Assembly (NCBI GenBank): GCA_017525225.1
Contig: JAFXTB010000143.1
Coordinates: 1-36,769, forward strand
DNA from: Kiritimatiellia bacterium
Lineage (GTDB): Bacteria; Verrucomicrobiota; Kiritimatiellia; RFP12; UBA1067
DNA: 36,769 nucleotides
Reading direction: 5' to 3'
The position numbers were made by a program, and so were the translations under genes. The notes beneath the pieces were generated by a model. That model saw only the letters and a list, made by a program, of their open reading frames with translations. It was not told the origin of the DNA and made no database searches. Positions 36,633 through 36,769 of this stretch are shown here, one piece after another; position 1 is the stretch's first letter; each line of letters starts with the position of its first letter.

Positions 36633-36769
36633 ATTTAAGAACGAAGCGGAAAAGAAACGAAAAAAGAGGAAGGGAAACCCATAAAACGGGCCTTTCCAAT
36701 GTTCTTGAGTCACAAATAACGCCCTGAAAATCCGCGTGTCGCCGGTTCGATCCCGGCCTTGGCCACCAA
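36629..36769. repeat. Terminal direct repeat, right copy (circular-contig overlap)
   Basis: Exact second copy of bases 1-141, ending one base after the CCA of the tRNA-Phe fragment. When the circle is closed only one copy exists, so features in it should be counted once. Confidence 0.9.

Overview
This window is best read as one complete circular genome of a temperate, siphovirus-like tailed phage, about 36.6 kb, cut open at its attachment site. The first 141 bases and the last 141 bases are identical. That is the pattern left by a circular molecule assembled with a 141-base overlap, not by a prophage in a chromosome. The repeat holds the 3' half of a tRNA-Phe gene (anticodon loop to CCA), which is the attP core, and the tyrosine integrase gene follows it. 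The host is not identified. The window is GC-rich, most genes have GGAGG-type ribosome binding sites, and several products carry Sec or lipoprotein signals. The PcfJ/PcfK pair is common in gut mobile elements. A gut bacterium is plausible, and a Gram-negative of the Verrucomicrobiota/Kiritimatiellota/Lentisphaerota kind is only a low-confidence guess.

Layout. Only two genes are on the + strand: the integrase (267-1481) and a secreted-protein gene at the other end (36006-36560), on either side of attP. Everything else is on the - strand and tightly packed, mostly with ATGA/GTGA overlaps. In order of transcription (right to left) these are: a control region with two ribbon-helix-helix proteins and repeated GGTTGAACC sites (35.4-35.9 kb); small genes including a third ribbon-helix-helix protein and an excisionase-like protein (34.0-35.3 kb); replication, with a putative initiator gene holding an iteron array, a DnaB helicase and a DNA polymerase sliding clamp (30.3-34.0 kb); PcfK, an ASCH-like protein, PcfJ and a cluster of very small genes (24.0-30.3 kb); an orphan EcoRI-methylase C-terminal domain, the large terminase and a putative adenine methyltransferase (19.6-24.0 kb); a zinc-ribbon protein that may be a late activator (19.0 kb); the head genes portal, ClpP protease-scaffold and major capsid (14.8-18.9 kb); head-tail connectors, tail tube, tape measure and tail tip (7.0-14.7 kb); and exported proteins, a holin-like protein, a DUF1353 protein, a lipoprotein and probable tail-fibre or surface proteins (1.5-7.0 kb).

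How it works together. Integrase acts at attP, which is flanked on both sides by doubled GGCATTAA repeats that look like integrase arm sites. The phage also supplies a terminator just downstream of the tRNA it would rebuild on integration. Replication probably starts in a lambda-like way, at six 9-bp iterons beside an AT-rich stretch inside the gene just upstream of dnaB. The terminase (GpA-like nuclease), lambda gpB-like portal and fused ClpP-scaffold suggest a lambda-type head. The tape measure predicts a medium-length tail. The most unusual elements are a tail protein with a trypsin-like serine protease domain, a mini-terminase made of two segments of the phage's own TerL, tandem CACTAAC arrays that replace the ribosome binding site at three genes, and a probably leaderless secreted cargo gene. 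No endolysin and no CI-type repressor could be recognised.
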